This document shows, in pieces, positions 16,630 through 25,467 of a DNA stretch of 64,000 nucleotides. Position 1 is the first letter of the stretch. Every line of letters starts with the position of its first letter. The notes under the pieces are model-generated. The model did not search any database. It saw nothing but the letters and a program-made list of their open reading frames with translations, and was not told the origin of the DNA. The translations under genes were made by a program, and so were the position numbers. The stretch comes from Hasllibacter halocynthiae (GTDB lineage: Bacteria; Pseudomonadota; Alphaproteobacteria; Rhodobacterales; Rhodobacteraceae): contig NZ_PVTT01000001.1 in assembly GCF_003003095.1 (NCBI RefSeq), positions 372,001 to 436,000 on the forward strand, given 5' to 3'.

Positions 16630-18173
16630 TGCCTCGCGATCTCAAGAAAGAGCAGGCCCAGCGGCGGCTCTGGAGCTTTGATCCGGACGCCCACGGCTCT
16701 GCGAGATGGGCGGATTCCGCCCATCTCACCGCGCGGGGCTATGGCCCCGCCGGTCGCCATACGCTCGGCTACCTGCCAGCGAAGGACGCCAAGAGCGGCG
16801 CAGTGCGTGTCTCCTACGGCGGGGACCGGCATGAGCTGATCGTCGCCCCCACGCGCGGCGGTAAGGGGGTTTCGGGTGCAATCCCCCGGCTGCTGGAGCA
16901 CCCTGGCAGCGTCATTGTGCTTGATATCAAAGACGGTGAGCTGGCGCTCATCACGGCGCTCTATCGCCGCGATGTGCTGGGCCAGAACCTCATCATCATC
17001 GATCCGTTCGATGTGGTGGCAAGCAGGCTGGGTGTGCCGCGCGCCTCCTTCAATCCGTGCGCCCGCATCCAGCCCTTTGGCGATGATGCCTTCGATGATG
17101 CCATGCTGGCCGCCGATAGCCTCATCATCCACGATGGCGGAGCCGACAGCCATTGGTCGGGCGAAGCCGCCAGCTTGATCGCAGGACTGCTGCTCTACGC
17201 CGCCGAGCATGGCACGGCGAGCCTCAAGTCCGTGCGCCAAGCGCTGAATTCGAGCCGCGATGAATTCCGCAGCCTGATCGATCAAATGCTGGCCTCGCCA
17301 TTTGATCTCGTCAGGGCTGCTGGCGGGCGGATCGACAACAAGGAAGAGCGCGAGCTTTCCGGCGTCATCTCGACCGCACACCGCAATACCCATTTTCTAG
17401 AAAGCCGCCGATTGGCGTATGCGCTTTCTGAGCAAAGCTTTAATTCCAAGGACATCGGAGAGCGTACCAGCATTTACATCGTGCTGCCCGCGCGCCGGAT
17501 CGGCACGGCGCGGCGCTTCCTGCGCGTTGTGATTGGCGCGCTCATCGCCGCGATCACCACGCTGCCGCAAAAACCGTCCTCGCCGGTCATGTTCCTGCTC
17601 GAAGAAATGGCCACGCTGGAGCGTATGGCGATCATCGAGCAAGCGGTCGGCCTCATGGCAGGCTTTGGCATGCAGTTCGTGATGGTCGTGCAGGATTTCA
17701 CACAGCTTAAGGACCTCTACAAGAACCGCTGGGAGAGCTTCCTCGCCAATAGTGCATCCATTCAGTGCTTCGGCACAAATGACCGATTTACGGCGGATTA
17801 CCTCTCGGCGCTATGTGGGCAAACCAGCCTGCACCAGCTTAGCCTCGATAGCGCCATGGAGCGCGCGCGGCTGCTGGGCGATCCAAGTTTACGCTCGGCT
17901 TCCGATGCCAGCCAGCCACGTCGCCTGATCACGCCGGACGAGCTGATGAGCCTGCACCCTGCCGTGCAAGTTATTGCTCTGGCTGCGGCCCGTCCGGCAA
18001 TCGGCTATCGCCCCGTCTATTTCTTGGAGAAGCGTTTCAGGGGCCGTCAAGGACGGCCCCTCTATGGCACTCACCCGAGCCGCGCGGGCCTGCCGATCAG
18101 CCGCGCCGTGGACTTCACCGCCCCCGGCCTCGCGCTCGGCGCGCTGCTTGGCGACTATCTGGACGTGGGGTGA
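16626..18173 (+). CDS. VirD4/TraG-like coupling ATPase without a membrane anchor
   Basis: With the ATG at 16626 (overlapping the VWA stop) the product has 515 aa; ATG 16629 is equally possible. It has Walker A APTRGGKG at residues 74-81, IVLDIKDGEL, the long RAGG-helical domain and Walker B MFLLEEMATL followed by MVVQDFTQLKDLY and ANSASIQCFGTNDRFTADYLS, all typical of type IV secretion coupling proteins. Such proteins normally begin with two membrane helices; here the chain starts directly with the soluble part. No other type IV secretion or relaxase gene is in view. It could be a mobilisation factor or part of an unrelated export or defence device built with the VWA protein. Confidence 0.85.
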   Translation: MMPRDLKKEQAQRRLWSFDPDAHGSARWADSAHLTARGYGPAGRHTLGYLPAKDAKSGAVRVSYGGDRHELIVAPTRGGKGVSGAIPRLLEHPGSVIVLDIKDGELALITALYRRDVLGQNLIIIDPFDVVASRLGVPRASFNPCARIQPFGDDAFDDAMLAADSLIIHDGGADSHWSGEAASLIAGLLLYAAEHGTASLKSVRQALNSSRDEFRSLIDQMLASPFDLVRAAGGRIDNKEERELSGVISTAHRNTHFLESRRLAYALSEQSFNSKDIGERTSIYIVLPARRIGTARRFLRVVIGALIAAITTLPQKPSSPVMFLLEEMATLERMAIIEQAVGLMAGFGMQFVMVVQDFTQLKDLYKNRWESFLANSASIQCFGTNDRFTADYLSALCGQTSLHQLSLDSAMERARLLGDPSLRSASDASQPRRLITPDELMSLHPAVQVIALAAARPAIGYRPVYFLEKRFRGRQGRPLYGTHPSRAGLPISRAVDFTAPGLALGALLGDYLDVG

Positions 18174-18176
18174 GGC

Positions 18177-18605
18177 ATGGCAAAGTTCCTCATCCTCACC
18201 GCCGCCAATATCGTCTTTGGCTATGCCGCGCTTGTCATCTTGGCGAGCGGCACGATCAATCTGCCGCTCTTCCATCCGTATTTCGCGCAAGTCATCGGCT
18301 TGGCCGGACCTATCCCGCTGCTGGTCTCGGCGCTGTGGAGCGCTCTCGCGCTTTGGCAAGTGCGGAAGGTGTCCGGCATGCGCACGGTCGATCTGCCGGA
18401 TGTCTCCGGCGCGCTAGCACGGGGGCAGCACGATCCGGCGCGTCTCGTCGCAAATGGTCCAAGCGGGCCTGAGAGAATGGCCCGCGGGCTGATCTGGCTA
18501 GCGCTCTTCGCCCTGCCGGTCTGGCTGAGCTGGCCGCTGCCCTTCCTTTGGCCAGCCATGATCTACGGTCTTTGGTTGCTCATGGGGTTGATGCTTCGGA
18601 TTTAA
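18177..18605 (+). CDS. Small integral membrane protein closing the VirD4-like operon
   Basis: The 142-aa product begins 3 nt after the ATPase stop and has four hydrophobic segments near residues 4-26, 40-62, 104-120 and 122-140, with a charged cytoplasmic loop between the pairs. No family recognised. It may be the membrane part missing from the ATPase. A clear intrinsic terminator follows at 18696-18726. Confidence 0.65.
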   Translation: MAKFLILTAANIVFGYAALVILASGTINLPLFHPYFAQVIGLAGPIPLLVSALWSALALWQVRKVSGMRTVDLPDVSGALARGQHDPARLVANGPSGPERMARGLIWLALFALPVWLSWPLPFLWPAMIYGLWLLMGLMLRI

Positions 18606-18695
18606 CAAACGGCAAGCAATTTTTTGTTGTGTAACACCAATAAATTATGTCGGAATAAAATATTACCGCTTTGCCGTAGAGAAGTATAACTTACG

Positions 18696-18726
18696 GGGCT
18701 GGCAGTTTTGCCAGCCCTATTTTTTT
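18696..18726 (+). terminator. Intrinsic terminator after the VWA/VirD4-like operon
   Basis: A perfect 9-bp GC-rich stem (18696-18704 with 18709-18717), a GTTT loop and a run of eight T in nine bases form a textbook Rho-independent terminator about 90 nt after the last stop codon. Confidence 0.9.
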
Positions 18727-18881
18727 CGGACACTTGTCTTAGTTCATCTTATTTCTAGAGCTTTCTGCGTTTAGCCAGTTTATTGACCCAGAGGGCTTAA
18801 ATCGATAAAGAAGTTTATGGCAAGACATCCTGAAGACATATTTTGCCACAGATAAAATCCTTTTGAACAGGGGGGCCTCTG

Positions 18882-18911
18882 AGGTCAGCACTCATGTGCT
18901 GGCCTTTCTTT
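18882..18911 (+). terminator. Second intrinsic terminator, possibly ending a small RNA
   Basis: A 10-bp stem with one G-U pair (18882-18891 with 18896-18905), a TCAT loop and TTCTTTTT form another terminator only 155 nt after the previous one. No gene lies between them, so it may end a short untranslated transcript of roughly 100 nt starting near 18800. Confidence 0.7.
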
Positions 18912-18969
18912 TTATCGATGACTCTACTATCATCAAACTTTTAATTTAATTTGTGGAGATATTACACCA

Positions 18970-19320
18970 ATGCCAAGTACTGGTTTCTTGAGAAGATATG
19001 GGATTCTAAGTGTGAAGACGGGTAACATAAGGATTGAGCCAGATGGCATTTACTTTGAGGCGCAGTGGAAGAGCGATAAGGGAGAGGATTGCAACAGCAG
19101 CATTTTTGTCTATTACGAACAAGAAAGGTCATTTGTTACGATCTCTGTTGTTGAAACGAAGCAAGGCCGCGAGGATTTTCGCAAGATGTACTTTCCCGAA
19201 ACACTCGCTATCGCATCACCGGGCATGTTCAGAATGGTTTGTGATACGCTCAGTGCCTGCAATGATCCTCTCGCGCGCAACATCGTATCTTTGATCTTGA
19301 AAGAGGCGCAAGTGCCTTGA
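18970..19320 (+). CDS. Hypothetical 116-aa protein of the element
   Basis: The ORF has a GTGGAG site upstream of its ATG and a product with mixed strands and helices (GIYFEAQWKSDKGED, SIFVYYEQERSFVTISVV). It has no signal peptide or membrane segment and I do not recognise a family. Its base composition is more AT-rich than its neighbours, suggesting a separate origin from the VWA operon. A GAAGCG/CGCTTC inverted repeat follows near 19348-19368. Confidence 0.5.
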   Translation: MPSTGFLRRYGILSVKTGNIRIEPDGIYFEAQWKSDKGEDCNSSIFVYYEQERSFVTISVVETKQGREDFRKMYFPETLAIASPGMFRMVCDTLSACNDPLARNIVSLILKEAQVP

Positions 19321-19383
19321 ACGCTTATGTCCGTATGTACTGACCCCGAAGCGCGCGAGACGCTTCGAGGTCTGAGCCATCCT

Positions 19384-19785
19384 TTAAACCGGAGCCTCTA
19401 GGCCCCTACCGCTGCAAGGGTTATTGAGGCGGCAATACAATTCGATCACTCGCACGCGGTTGTAGGTGATCGGGCTGGCGTAGCGCCTGGGCGCTGAGCC
19501 GCACGGGGCGGCTTCAAGGAAGAGCCCCATCCAACGATTGCCGATATCGGAGAACATCTCCAGAATTTCGGGGTGCCGGAACGGGCGCTGATCAGGGAAA
19601 TACAGGCGGCCATCGTAGTCCTCGATTTCGACCAGAACGCGCCGCCAGGCAGCGTAGGAACCAACTTCTTCATGCATGGCGCGGGCGGGCTGCCAGATGC
19701 GCTCTCTGTAAAGGCGGCGGTTGGCGATGTGGTGATCGGCCAAAACGGTGATCTTCTCGTCCTTTGTGCTGGTGGTATCAAACAT
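19384..19785 (-). CDS. Hypothetical 133-aa protein of the element
   Basis: The minus-strand product is soluble and rich in Arg, Tyr and Trp (ANRRLYRERIWQPAR, FSDIGNRWMGLFLEA). The codon pattern is consistent over the whole frame. No family recognised and only a weak ribosome site before the ATG at 19783-19785. It overlaps in antisense the extended frame of the next gene, whose real start is further right. Confidence 0.5.
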   Translation of the reverse strand: MFDTTSTKDEKITVLADHHIANRRLYRERIWQPARAMHEEVGSYAAWRRVLVEIEDYDGRLYFPDQRPFRHPEILEMFSDIGNRWMGLFLEAAPCGSAPRRYASPITYNRVRVIELYCRLNNPCSGRGLEAPV

Positions 19786-19905
19786 GTGCGGGCTTTCTCA
19801 TGGTTATGTTGTCATGGGTTTGCTTTCGTGAGGTGCTGGTGTCGGCATGCGTGTTCATCGGTCTCCTTCTCTTCCGGCAGGGGCCTCTTGCCTGTGCTGG
19901 AGGGG

Positions 19906-20679
19906 ATGTGGGAAGCTTCCGAGAATTTTCAGATTCGGGGCTCGAACACGGGGATAAATGAAGATCAAAAATTACACTCTTTTCATATCATTAGGCGATA
20001 CAAACTGCCTCTCAGAACGACCGTGAAGAACCGCTACTGCATAGGCTCGCAGCTGCCCGAGGCGACCTTTCGGGCGCTCGCGCGCGCCTACTTCGTGGGC
20101 GAGAAGACCGAAGAGGCAGCGCGAAGCCTCAAGCTCAGCCAGGCTACGGTCAAGAACCTCTACCGCCGCATCACTTACAGGCTGATTGATGACTTTGAGC
20201 TCTTCGAGTTCCACCGTCAGCTCTTGACGGACTGCTTCGAGACCGGCGGGCGGCGCGTCGAGACGCTCAAGCGCTGCCTGTGGCAGTGTCCGGGAGACAA
20301 GGGCTATGGGGAGCTTCCTGATCGCGATATCTGCGCCGAGTGTCCGTTCGCCGCCGAGTTTCGGCAGGACATGCAGTTCGACCACGCGGCACTGACCATG
20401 TTTTTCGAGCGCCGTTCGCTTGCGCCTCTGACCTCGTTCAGTTTCGTCAACCGCGCTGCCTATATGTTTGCTCAGAAGCGCTTTCTGTACGGCCCAGTTG
20501 CAGAACGCCGCCGCCAGGCCGGGCAATTCATTAAGGTGCTTAAAGCGAGGCCGCTCGGCTCAACAGGAACAAAGGAGCAAATCGCAGACCGCTATGTGAA
20601 CCTCAAGGGTGTTCGACCTCTCTGGTATGTCGCCACTCACAACGAGGCGTACTACTTGCCGGATCACGAGATGATGTGA
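19906..20679 (+). CDS. Helix-turn-helix protein with a Cys cluster, function unknown
   Basis: The conserved-looking part begins around 20023 (a GTG start is possible there; ATG 19906 gives 257 aa). It contains a likely helix-turn-helix in AARSLKLSQATVKNLYRRIT, like those of sigma-region-4 or transposase-type proteins, and a zinc-binding candidate built from CLWQCP and CAECPF about 20 residues apart. The C-terminal third is basic and aromatic. It is immediately followed by the gene preceding the recombinase (overlapping stop/start), so it may regulate recombination or be part of the integration module. That is inference. Confidence 0.55.
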   Translation: MWEASENFQIRGSNTGINEDQKLHSFHIIRRYKLPLRTTVKNRYCIGSQLPEATFRALARAYFVGEKTEEAARSLKLSQATVKNLYRRITYRLIDDFELFEFHRQLLTDCFETGGRRVETLKRCLWQCPGDKGYGELPDRDICAECPFAAEFRQDMQFDHAALTMFFERRSLAPLTSFSFVNRAAYMFAQKRFLYGPVAERRRQAGQFIKVLKARPLGSTGTKEQIADRYVNLKGVRPLWYVATHNEAYYLPDHEMM

Positions 20680-21377
20680 TGGCGTCTTTCGCATCCGTTT
20701 CCAACTATGTGCAGGCAGCCTTCTCGAGCAGCGTCAAACCTCCAAGGCATGGGTCGCCAGATTTCCATCATCGATCAACGATGATGGGAAACTTGATGCC
20801 AAAGAGAAGAACCAGAACCGGAAAGCAAGCGCAGCCGCAAATTTGCGGTGCGCGCATAAATTATGCTAAACTGAAAGTAGATAGAGGAAGTCAAACTTCC
20901 AAAAGCGCGGCTGAGCCAGATGAAGCTCTGCGCGGCCACCAAAACTCCAAGGCCAACGACATTGAAAACCAAGGGCACGGTCTAACCGGCGCTCTTGCGC
21001 CCCAAAGCGCGGCAACGCGCAGATGGGTAGGTATTGTCATGGATGGAAATGGTTTTGAGAATGCGCCCGATCTTGGCAGTGCTCTCAGTATTGCGATTGA
21101 TGAAACGGGCAAGCCGAAATGCCGGATTGATTATAGCCGGTATGAGAATTTCTTTGATGATCTTGATGTCAGCGATGCTCAGAAACACCAGATGATCGAG
21201 ATGCTGTTCATCATTGGTCATGCGTTCTACGATGCTGGCTTTGCTTACGAATTCGTGGGCGGCCCCTGTGGAAAACTTGAAGAAAGTGAGGATGACTCTG
21301 CCGCAGCATCGCAAGATGTGGTAGGCTCATCCTCGATCACCCTAAGAGAAACGTTCAACCTGTGCGCGGCTGAGTAG
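20679..21377 (+). CDS. Hypothetical protein directly upstream of the recombinase
   Basis: The frame is open for 232 codons from the ATG at 20679, which overlaps the preceding stop. The first 110 residues are low-complexity and basic and may not be translated; internal starts exist at 20799 and 21039. The part from about residue 120 on (RYENFFDDLDVSDAQKHQM, FIIGHAFYDAGF) looks like a genuine small helical protein of the type often found just before serine recombinases of mobile elements. A 25-nt gap with AAGGAGG separates it from the recombinase. Confidence 0.5.
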   Translation: MASFASVSNYVQAAFSSSVKPPRHGSPDFHHRSTMMGNLMPKRRTRTGKQAQPQICGARINYAKLKVDRGSQTSKSAAEPDEALRGHQNSKANDIENQGHGLTGALAPQSAATRRWVGIVMDGNGFENAPDLGSALSIAIDETGKPKCRIDYSRYENFFDDLDVSDAQKHQMIEMLFIIGHAFYDAGFAYEFVGGPCGKLEESEDDSAAASQDVVGSSSITLRETFNLCAAE

Positions 21378-21402
21378 CTTCGCGCGAAGACAAGGAGGAG
21401 TC

Positions 21403-22939
21403 ATGAATCATGCAGTAAAAAATGTGGAGGCCGGGACGAGCGCGCTGATCTATTGCCGCGTCTCGGACAAGAAGCAGAAAACGCAAGGCCACGGCCTTGA
21501 AAGCCAGGAGCATCGCTGCCGCCAGTTCGCCGAAGAGCGCGGCTATGATGTCGAGATGATCTTCCCCGACGATATCACCGGGGGCGTGGATTTCATGAAG
21601 CGGCCCGGCATGCGCGCCATGCTGGCCTATTTGGACGCGCAAGCTGGCAAGCCGTATGTCGTCATCTTCGATGATCTCAAGCGCTTCGCCCGCCATACAG
21701 AGTTTCACTTGAAGCTGCGCCGCGAGTTCGCGCAGCGCGGAGCGCGCGTCGAATGTCCGAATTTCAAGTTCGAAGATACGCCCGAAGGCGTGTTCATCGA
21801 AACCGTGATCGCTGCGCAAGGTCAGCTTGAGCGCGAACAGAACCGCCGCCAAGTCATCCAGAAGATGACTGCCCGCGTCGAGAAGGGCTACCATGTTTTT
21901 CATCCGCGGGTCGGCTACCAATACACAAAAGACCGCGTGCACGGCAAAATCCTCTCGCCTGATGAGCCCGTGGCCTCCATCGTGCGCGAAGCGCTTGAAG
22001 GCTTCGCTGCCGGGCGTTTCCGCTCTCAGGTCGAAGTGAAGCGGTTCCTGGAAGGCAAGCCAGACTTCCCGAAGAGCGGAAAGAGCGGCTATGTCCATCC
22101 GACTAAGGTTCGGGAAATGCTGGAGCGCTCCGTCTACGCAGGCTGCGTCGAGGCCCCGAATTGGGGCGTCTCCTTACGTAAGGGCTATCACGAGCCTCTG
22201 ATCAGTTTTGCCACATACGAGCGTATTCAGGAGCGCCTGAAAGGCACGCTGAACGCTCCAGCCCGCAAAGACATTAATCAGGACTTCCCGCTGCGCGGCT
22301 TCGTCCTGTGCGATGATTGCGGGGAGCCGATGACATCGTGCTGGTCGAAGGGGCGCAGCCAGCTCTACCCATACTATCTCTGCGACACGCCCGGCTGCTG
22401 CTCCAAACGTAAGTCGATCCGGCGCGCAGATATCGAGGACGGCGCAGAAAGCCTCCTGCGCGGCCTTCAACCAGCCAAGCAGCTCTTCAAGCTGGCCAAG
22501 GCCATCTTCACCGATATCTGGGAGATGCGCCGCTCTGAGGCGGCTTCCGCCCGCGCCATACTGGAGACGCAGCTCCATGAGACTGGCAAGCAGATTGAAA
22601 ATCTACTTGACCGGATCATGAGCGCTTCCAGCCCGAGCGTAATTGGGGCTTATGAGAAGCGCATAGCTGAACTGGAGCGCCAGAAGATCAGACTGACTGA
22701 GAGAGCCGAGTCGGCAGTGCCCAGCGAGGCACGCCTAAGCGAATTTATCGAACCGGCCCTGACATTCCTCGCAAACCCTTGGAATATATACACAAATGGA
22801 AGCTTCCCCCTCAAGAGAACGGTGCTCAAACTGGCCTTTGCACAGCCACTGAGATATAGCCGGAATGAGGGTTATCGAACCGCTGAAATCACCTTCCCTT
22901 TCAAGGTGTTAGCGGATTTTCAGTCCCTAAAGTGCGGGG
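21403..22939 (+). CDS. Large serine recombinase, integrase of the element, without its own stop
   Basis: The protein has an N-terminal resolvase-type catalytic domain with Ser21 in IYCRVSD and the DDLKRFAR region, a recombinase domain (RVGYQYTKD to about residue 290), a zinc ribbon (CDDCGEPM with CDTPGCCSK, about 305-345), a coiled coil (about 370-450) and a short beta tail. Such enzymes integrate and excise mobile elements without needing a host factor. About 512 codons precede the tRNA-Tyr gene. There is no stop codon there: the frame runs antisense through the tRNA and on, in frame, to the end of rlmB at 23943. The usual C-terminus must have been separated from the gene at integration. An AAGGAGG site precedes the ATG. 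Confidence 0.9.
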
Positions 22940-23023
22940 TGGTGGGCGACCCTGGAATCGAACCAGGCGTGGGTCTCCCCGGCGGAGTTACAGTCCGCTG
23001 CCGCACCTTGCAGCTCGTCGCCC
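22940..23023 (-). tRNA. tRNA-Tyr (GTA), attachment site of the element
   Basis: The minus strand folds as a long-variable-arm tRNA of 84 nt: acceptor GGGCGAC/GTCGCCC, anticodon stem GCGGA/TCCGC with loop CTGTAAC (anticodon GTA), a variable arm of about 14 nt, and T arm CCTGG-TTCGATT-CCAGG, with encoded CCA. Its 3' end points at the recombinase, the usual arrangement for integration into a tRNA 3' end. The other attachment repeat must lie left of the window. Confidence 0.9.
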
Positions 23024-23184
23024 GTCAGGGCCGCGGCCCGGACGGCGCGGAACTAGGCGGCGCGGCACGGGGCGTCAAGCCGGCCCGTGCCGCGCCCGGT
23101 CCGGCCCCCGCGCGAGGTCGCGGCCCCTATGGCACGCCCGACAACCCGGTTGCGCGGCGCCGGCCGCGCGCGCAGTTGGCGGTC

Positions 23185-23943
23185 ATGAGAAAGCCCAAGC
23201 ACATCGTCGAGAAGGAGCGGGCGCGCCGCGCCGAGGGGCGGCGGACCCACTGGCTCTTCGGGTTGCACGCCGTCGCCGCCGCGCTGGCGAACCCCGCCCG
23301 CGAGAAGCTGCGCCTCGTCGCCACCCGCAACGCGCTGGAGCGGCTAGGCGACCTGCACGGCGTCGAGCCGGAGCTGGCCGACGCCCGCAAGTTCCCCGCG
23401 CCGCTCGATCCCGGAAGCGTGCATCAGGGCGCCGCGCTCGAGACGCGGCCGCTGGAATGGCCCCCCTTGGGCGACCTGGCGGACGGGCGGCCGCTCGTGA
23501 TGCTCGACCGGGTGACGGACCCCCACAATGTCGGCGCGATCCTCCGCAGCGCCGAGGTGCTGGGCGCCGCCGCCGTCGTCGCGCCCGCCCGTCACGCCGC
23601 GCCCGAGACCGGCGCCCTGGCCAAGACGGCGTCCGGGGCGCTCGAGCGGCAGCCGTATCTGCGCGTCGGCAACCTGTCGGAGGCGATCCGGCAGGTCCGC
23701 AAGGCGGGCTACGTGGCCCTCGGCCTCGACGGGGGGGGGGATGCGGCGATCCACGACGCGCTCGCCGCCGATCCGCGTCCCGTCGCCCTCGTCCTGGGGG
23801 CGGAGGGGCCGGGCCTGCGGCACGGCACGCGCGAGGCGGTCGACCGGCTGGTGCGGATCGACGCAGCCGGGCCGCTCGCTTCGCTGAACGTCTCCAACGC
23901 GGCCGCGATCTCCCTATATGCCGTCAACCGGAGGGACGGATGA
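23185..23943 (+). CDS. rlmB: RlmB/TrmH-family rRNA 2'-O-methyltransferase
   Basis: From the ATG at 23185 the product has 252 aa: an N-terminal RNA-binding part (HWLFGLHAVAAAL) and a SPOUT methyltransferase domain with the motifs DPHNVGAILRSAEV, LVLGAEGPGLR and SLNVSNAAAISLY that form the knotted SAM site. RlmB methylates a guanosine of 23S rRNA in the peptidyl-transferase region. The same frame is open all the way upstream into the recombinase gene. The stop overlaps the start of the next gene by 4 nt. Confidence 0.9.
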   Translation: MRKPKHIVEKERARRAEGRRTHWLFGLHAVAAALANPAREKLRLVATRNALERLGDLHGVEPELADARKFPAPLDPGSVHQGAALETRPLEWPPLGDLADGRPLVMLDRVTDPHNVGAILRSAEVLGAAAVVAPARHAAPETGALAKTASGALERQPYLRVGNLSEAIRQVRKAGYVALGLDGGGDAAIHDALAADPRPVALVLGAEGPGLRHGTREAVDRLVRIDAAGPLASLNVSNAAAISLYAVNRRDG

Positions 23944-24269
23944 CCAAGATCGCGACCTGCTGCTACTGCGGCACCCGCGCCGCGCTGCGTTTCGACCGCG
24001 GCCGCCACGAGCTCGTCTGCGCGAGCTGCGGCGCGCCCCTGCACGAGATGAAGGCGCTGAAGAAGGGGCACGAGAACGCGCCCCGCCACGACCTGATCCA
24101 GCCCTCCGCCGTCCGCGGCACCGCCTGGGCCGCGGCGGCCGCGGGCCTCGCCGGCGCTGCGCTGGAGGGGAAGGGCAGGAAGAAGGGCAAGAAGGGCAAG
24201 CGCCGCAAGTCCTTCGGCAAGAAGCTCTTCGAGGAGGCGTTCGACTTCGTTGAGGACATCTTCGACTGA
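23940..24269 (+). CDS. Zinc-ribbon protein with a basic C-terminus
   Basis: This 109-aa protein starts inside the rlmB stop (ATGA). It has CCYCG and CASCG pairs about 20 residues apart (a zinc ribbon, residues 7-33), an alanine-rich hydrophobic stretch near 60-75, a very Lys/Arg-rich segment and an acidic tail. Coupling with rlmB and the basic segment suggest nucleic-acid binding, perhaps at the ribosome; not demonstrated. Confidence 0.7.
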   Translation: MTKIATCCYCGTRAALRFDRGRHELVCASCGAPLHEMKALKKGHENAPRHDLIQPSAVRGTAWAAAAAGLAGAALEGKGRKKGKKGKRRKSFGKKLFEEAFDFVEDIFD

Positions 24270-24293
24270 CGTTCCAGTCACGTCCCCGGCGCC

Positions 24294-24602
24294 CTATCCC
24301 CGCCCCGCCTTCTCCTCGATCCCGGAGGTTCCGGCGCGGCGGGCCAGCTCGGCCTCGACCTCCGCGAGGGTGACGTCCCGCGCCGCCAGCATCACGAGAA
24401 GGTGGTAGAGCACGTCCGCCGCCTCGCGCACGAGGGCGTCGCGGTCGCCCCGCACCGCCTCGACGATGGCCTCGATGGCCTCCTCGCCGAACTTCTCGGC
24501 GCATCTCTCCGGCCCGCGGGAAAGCAGCTCCGCCGTCCAGCTCGTCGACGGGTCGGCGCCCTTCCGGGCCTCGACGGCCTTCGCCGTGCGGCGCAGGGTC
24601 AC
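24294..24602 (-). CDS. hisE: HisE, phosphoribosyl-ATP pyrophosphatase
   Basis: The 102-aa all-alpha product carries the [13 protein letters not shown] and [15 protein letters not shown] metal-binding helices of the HisE/MazG fold. It hydrolyses PR-ATP to PR-AMP in histidine synthesis. The start is a GTG that overlaps the hisF stop (GTGA), so the two are translationally coupled. Confidence 0.9.
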   Translation of the reverse strand: MTLRRTAKAVEARKGADPSTSWTAELLSRGPERCAEKFGEEAIEAIVEAVRGDRDALVREAADVLYHLLVMLAARDVTLAEVEAELARRAGTSGIEEKAGRG

Positions 24603-25366
24603 GTCGCGGACGCCGGGCGCATGGGGATGCCCGCCGCCTCCATGTGGCGCTTCGCCTCCGCGATGGTGTGGGTGCCGAAGTGGAAGATGCTGGCCGCCAG
24701 CACCGCGGAGGCGCCCGCCCGCACCCCCTCGACCAGATGGTCCAGCGTGCCGACCCCTCCGCTCGCGACGACGGGAACCGGGACGGCGTCGCCGACCGCT
24801 CGGGTCAGCTCCAGGTCGTATCCCGCCTTCGTCCCGTCCCCGTCCATCGAGGTCAGCAGGATCTCCCCCGCGCCGCGCTCGGCCATGTCGCGGGCGAAGC
24901 GGACCGCGTCGATCCCGGTTCCGCGCCGGCCGCCATGGGTGAAGATCTCCCACCGGCCGGGCGCGGCCCGCTTGGCGTCGATGGCCACGACGATGCATTG
25001 CGCGCCGAACCGCGACGCCGCCTCGCCCACCACGTCCGGGTTCGCCACCGCGGCCGAATTGAAGCTGACCTTGTCCGCCCCTGCGAGCAGCATGGCGCGC
25101 ACGTCCTCGGGGGTGCGGATGCCGCCGCCCACCGTGAAGGGGATGAAGCACCGCTCGGCCACGGCCGAAGCCAGCTCGCGCACCGTCTCGCGGTTCTCGT
25201 GGCTGGCCGAGATGTCGAGGAAGCACAGCTCGTCCGCGCCTTCGGCGTCGTAGCGGGCGGCGATCTCGACTGGGTCGCCCGCGTCGCGCAGGCCGGTGAA
25301 GTTCACGCCCTTCACGACGCGGCCGTTCGCCACGTCGAGACAGGGGATGAGGCGGGTCTTCAGCAT
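24599..25366 (-). CDS. hisF: HisF, imidazole glycerol-phosphate synthase cyclase subunit
   Basis: The 255-aa TIM barrel starts at [12 protein letters not shown] (ATG 25364-25366) with the catalytic Asp in PCLDV, the second catalytic Asp in [14 protein letters not shown], and the phosphate loops [10 protein letters not shown] and [11 protein letters not shown]. With HisH it forms the enzyme that makes IGP and AICAR. The upstream extension of the frame is not conserved. Overlaps hisE. Confidence 0.93.
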   Translation of the reverse strand: MLKTRLIPCLDVANGRVVKGVNFTGLRDAGDPVEIAARYDAEGADELCFLDISASHENRETVRELASAVAERCFIPFTVGGGIRTPEDVRAMLLAGADKVSFNSAAVANPDVVGEAASRFGAQCIVVAIDAKRAAPGRWEIFTHGGRRGTGIDAVRFARDMAERGAGEILLTSMDGDGTKAGYDLELTRAVGDAVPVPVVASGGVGTLDHLVEGVRAGASAVLAASIFHFGTHTIAEAKRHMEAAGIPMRPASAT

Positions 25367-25467
25367 GGCCCTGGCCTTAGGCGGAACGACGCCGCATCGC
25401 AAACCCGTGACCGGGGCGGGGCAGGGGACGCGCTAGGCTCGCCCCGTCCCTGAAGGAGAGACCTCGC

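Noticed and set aside
19573-19905. N-terminal extension of the helix-turn-helix gene
   Set aside because: It is antisense to the 19384-19785 gene, Cys/Phe-rich without pattern, and lacks a ribosome site.
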